64,000 nucleotides of DNA from assembly GCF_047501535.1 (NCBI RefSeq), contig NZ_JAZDRJ010000008.1:113873-177872 (forward strand), in the 5' to 3' direction. The notes beneath the pieces are model-generated. The model did not search any database, was not told the origin of the DNA, and saw nothing but the letters and a program-made list of their open reading frames with translations. This DNA comes from Yanghanlia sp047501535. Lineage in GTDB: Bacteria > Pseudomonadota > Gammaproteobacteria > Burkholderiales > Burkholderiaceae_B. Positions 63,061-64,000 of this stretch are shown piece by piece. The position numbers and the translations under genes are program-made. Within the stretch, counting starts at the first letter, position 1. Each line of letters begins with the position of its first letter.

Positions 63061-63122
63061 TGGTGCCCCCCCGTGAGTCGAACACGGCACCAACGGATTA
63101 TGAGTTTGCCGCTGACGAGCTA
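63061..63122 (-). pseudogene. Degenerate tRNA-Met(CAT) remnant, likely attachment site
   Basis: On the minus strand the 3' part of a tRNA is intact: anticodon loop CTCATAA (CAT), CCG and variable loop, T-arm CCGTG TTCGACT CACGG, and the final CACCA at 63065-63061. The 5' side is wrong: the anticodon stem would need GCGGA but reads GCGG-CAA-A, the D-arm is shortened after TAGCTC, and no acceptor 5' strand is present. It cannot form a cloverleaf. Confidence 0.7.
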
Positions 63123-63130
63123 TGCCTAGC

Positions 63131-63315
63131 AAAATCAAGCGTATACGAGCGTAATCAAAATAAGTGTAAAGTACTTGTGCGTCAGTAGTTTAGCGCAATT
63201 TGACGCAAGAGGGCAGACTTGATGTGTGTACCGCTGGTGTACCTCTGGCACAGCTGATTTCGGTACAGCGGTGCCCAGTATTCGGTATCAATCTCGTGGA
63301 GGCAGTTTGTGCGGC
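63131..63315. other. Non-coding stretch between the tRNA remnant and TA operator
   Basis: No gene and no ribosome-binding site were seen. It is AT-rich at the left and holds GTGTACC/GGTGTACC repeats near 63225-63243. It could be part of the attachment site of an integrated element. Confidence 0.35.
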
Positions 63316-63343
63316 GTGCTACAATGCACATTACTTGTAACAC
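63316..63343 (+). promoter_or_regulatory. Palindromic operator of the toxin-antitoxin pair
   Basis: GTGCTACAA (63316-63324), a 10-base centre, TTGTAACAC (63335-63343): 8 of 9 pairs. It sits 14 bases before the antitoxin ATG, as expected for autorepression by the TA complex. Confidence 0.7.
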
Positions 63344-63357
63344 ATAAGGGTGATGCC

Positions 63358-63645
63358 ATGAGCGATGCCACTTTTACTTTTCGAGTCGATGAAAGTCTGA
63401 AGGTGGAGTTTGCCAATGCCGCCAAAGCCCATGATCGTACCGGCGCCCAGCTGCTGCGCGACTTTATGCGCAGTTATGTGGCGCAGCAGGAGGAAACGCA
63501 GCAATACGACGCTTGGTTAGCGAAGAAGGTCGAGCAGTCGCAGGCGTCTGCGGAGGCAGGTAACCTGATTCCCGCGTCTGATGTCGAAGCCCGCTTTGCC
63601 GCCCGCCGCGCAGCGACTCGCGCCCGTATGGCTGCCCCTGAATGA
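63358..63645 (+). CDS. RelB/DinJ-type antitoxin
   Basis: 95 residues from ATG 63358 with AAGGG upstream. The N-terminus MSDATFTFRVDESLKVEFANAA is a ribbon-helix-helix (beta strand ATFTFRVDE, helices after), then AHDRTGAQLLRDFMRSYV. The C-terminal 45 residues should wrap the toxin. It overlaps the toxin gene by ATGA. Confidence 0.9.
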   Translation: MSDATFTFRVDESLKVEFANAAKAHDRTGAQLLRDFMRSYVAQQEETQQYDAWLAKKVEQSQASAEAGNLIPASDVEARFAARRAATRARMAAPE

Positions 63646-63917
63646 TGGAGCTACTCTGGACGCCAGAAGCCGTCAGGGATCGCGAAGACATTTACGACTA
63701 CATTGAGGAAGACAATCCTCATGCTGCCCTGGCGCTTGATGATCTGATAGCAGAAAAAACAGCAGTGCTTCAGGATTTCCCGAGAATGGGCCGGGCCGGG
63801 AGGGTGTCGGACACCTTTGAGCTGATCGTTCACAGTAGCTATATGATCGTGTATGACATCGTGGAAACGCAGGCGGTGTTTGTCAACAATGATGTCCGTT
63901 TTCTTCATGCCGCGTGA
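63642..63917 (+). CDS. RelE/ParE-type toxin
   Basis: 91 residues. LLWTPEAVRDREDIYDYIEEDNPHAALALDD is the family's N-terminal strand-helix-helix; the C-terminal VHSSYMIVYDIVETQAVFVNNDVRFLHAA matches the terminal strands. Typically a type II toxin acting on gyrase (ParE) or mRNA (RelE); which one is not decidable. ATG 63645 is an alternative start. Confidence 0.9.
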   Translation: MMELLWTPEAVRDREDIYDYIEEDNPHAALALDDLIAEKTAVLQDFPRMGRAGRVSDTFELIVHSSYMIVYDIVETQAVFVNNDVRFLHAA

Positions 63918-64000
63918 TTCAATTCTTGAGGCGCTGCGGCATGTTCCTTCGGCGGGTTTAACCACACCTCGCGAACCGGGTTCCAGTCACGCGTGTGGCG
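63905..64000 (-). CDS. Possible C-terminus of a gene entering from the right
   Basis: The minus strand is open from the window edge to a TGA at 63905-63907, encoding RDWNPVREVWLNPPKEHAAA and a short tail. Only 31 codons are visible and the last bases overlap the convergent toxin gene. I recognise no family. Confidence 0.3.
   Translation of the reverse strand, partial: RHTRDWNPVREVWLNPPKEHAAAPQELNHAA

Overview
The window is a stretch of a Burkholderiales (beta-proteobacterial) chromosome, most likely from the Alcaligenaceae (Bordetella/Pusillimonas-like). The signs are the leuC-leuD-leuB-asd-fimV-truA order, gshB next to a mannose-type EIIA, HPr and enzyme I without sugar-specific permeases, a homoserine kinase of the choline-kinase fold, a BPSS1780-type membrane protein, and ihfA followed by a MerR gene. 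It is almost entirely coding, with short intergenic gaps and many ATGA overlaps. No CRISPR array, rRNA or intact insertion sequence was found.

Layout: 1-4300 (minus strand) holds a polyphosphate-related group: a CHAD protein cut by the window edge, a YjdM/PhnA zinc-ribbon protein, polyphosphate kinase 2, and an SLC13-type permease with two TrkA_C domains. 4493-5832 holds two direct copies of a 104-bp repeat with DnaA-box-like sites, flanking a small Cys-rich protein and the tag glycosylase. 6024-15411 is a compact Tad/Flp pilus locus: prepilin, two TadE/G-like proteins, an exported protein of unknown function, CpaB, CpaC, a CpaF ATPase fused to an FHA domain, TadB, TadC and a DUF192 protein. 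15357-24250 is housekeeping: a BPSS1780 protein, thrB, dusA, a CBS protein, a YihY protein, a DUF2069 protein, selO, aroC and an M48 lipoprotein protease. 24394-35587 carries leuCDB, asd, fimV, truA, a two-gene TRAP permease, trpF and a siderophore-interacting reductase.

Translation and regulation, 35786-50347: a tRNA-Val(GAC) gene, then thrS behind a threonine-rich leader peptide and mutually exclusive hairpins that read as a transcription attenuator, then infC with an AUC start codon. The ancestral thrS-infC-rpmI-rplT-pheST-ihfA cluster is split here: gshB, the regulatory PTS genes, a lipoprotein gene, ubiK and comM lie between infC and rpmI. A MerR gene closes the block.

50449-63917: an ECF sigma factor with its membrane anti-sigma factor; a SUF iron-sulfur operon (Rrf2 regulator, sufBCDSU, sufT) with a palindrome over the promoter; an OsmC protein; a thiamine-diphosphate enzyme coupled to nudC; a cold-shock protein; and a GNAT acetyltransferase. 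The right end looks like the edge of a genomic island: a degenerate tRNA-Met 3' part that still has its terminator, followed by a RelB/ParE-type toxin-antitoxin pair with a palindromic operator.

The signals most worth attention are the thrS attenuator, the FHA-CpaF fusion in a Tad locus lacking TadZ and TadV, the DnaA-box repeats, and the tRNA remnant marking the island boundary.
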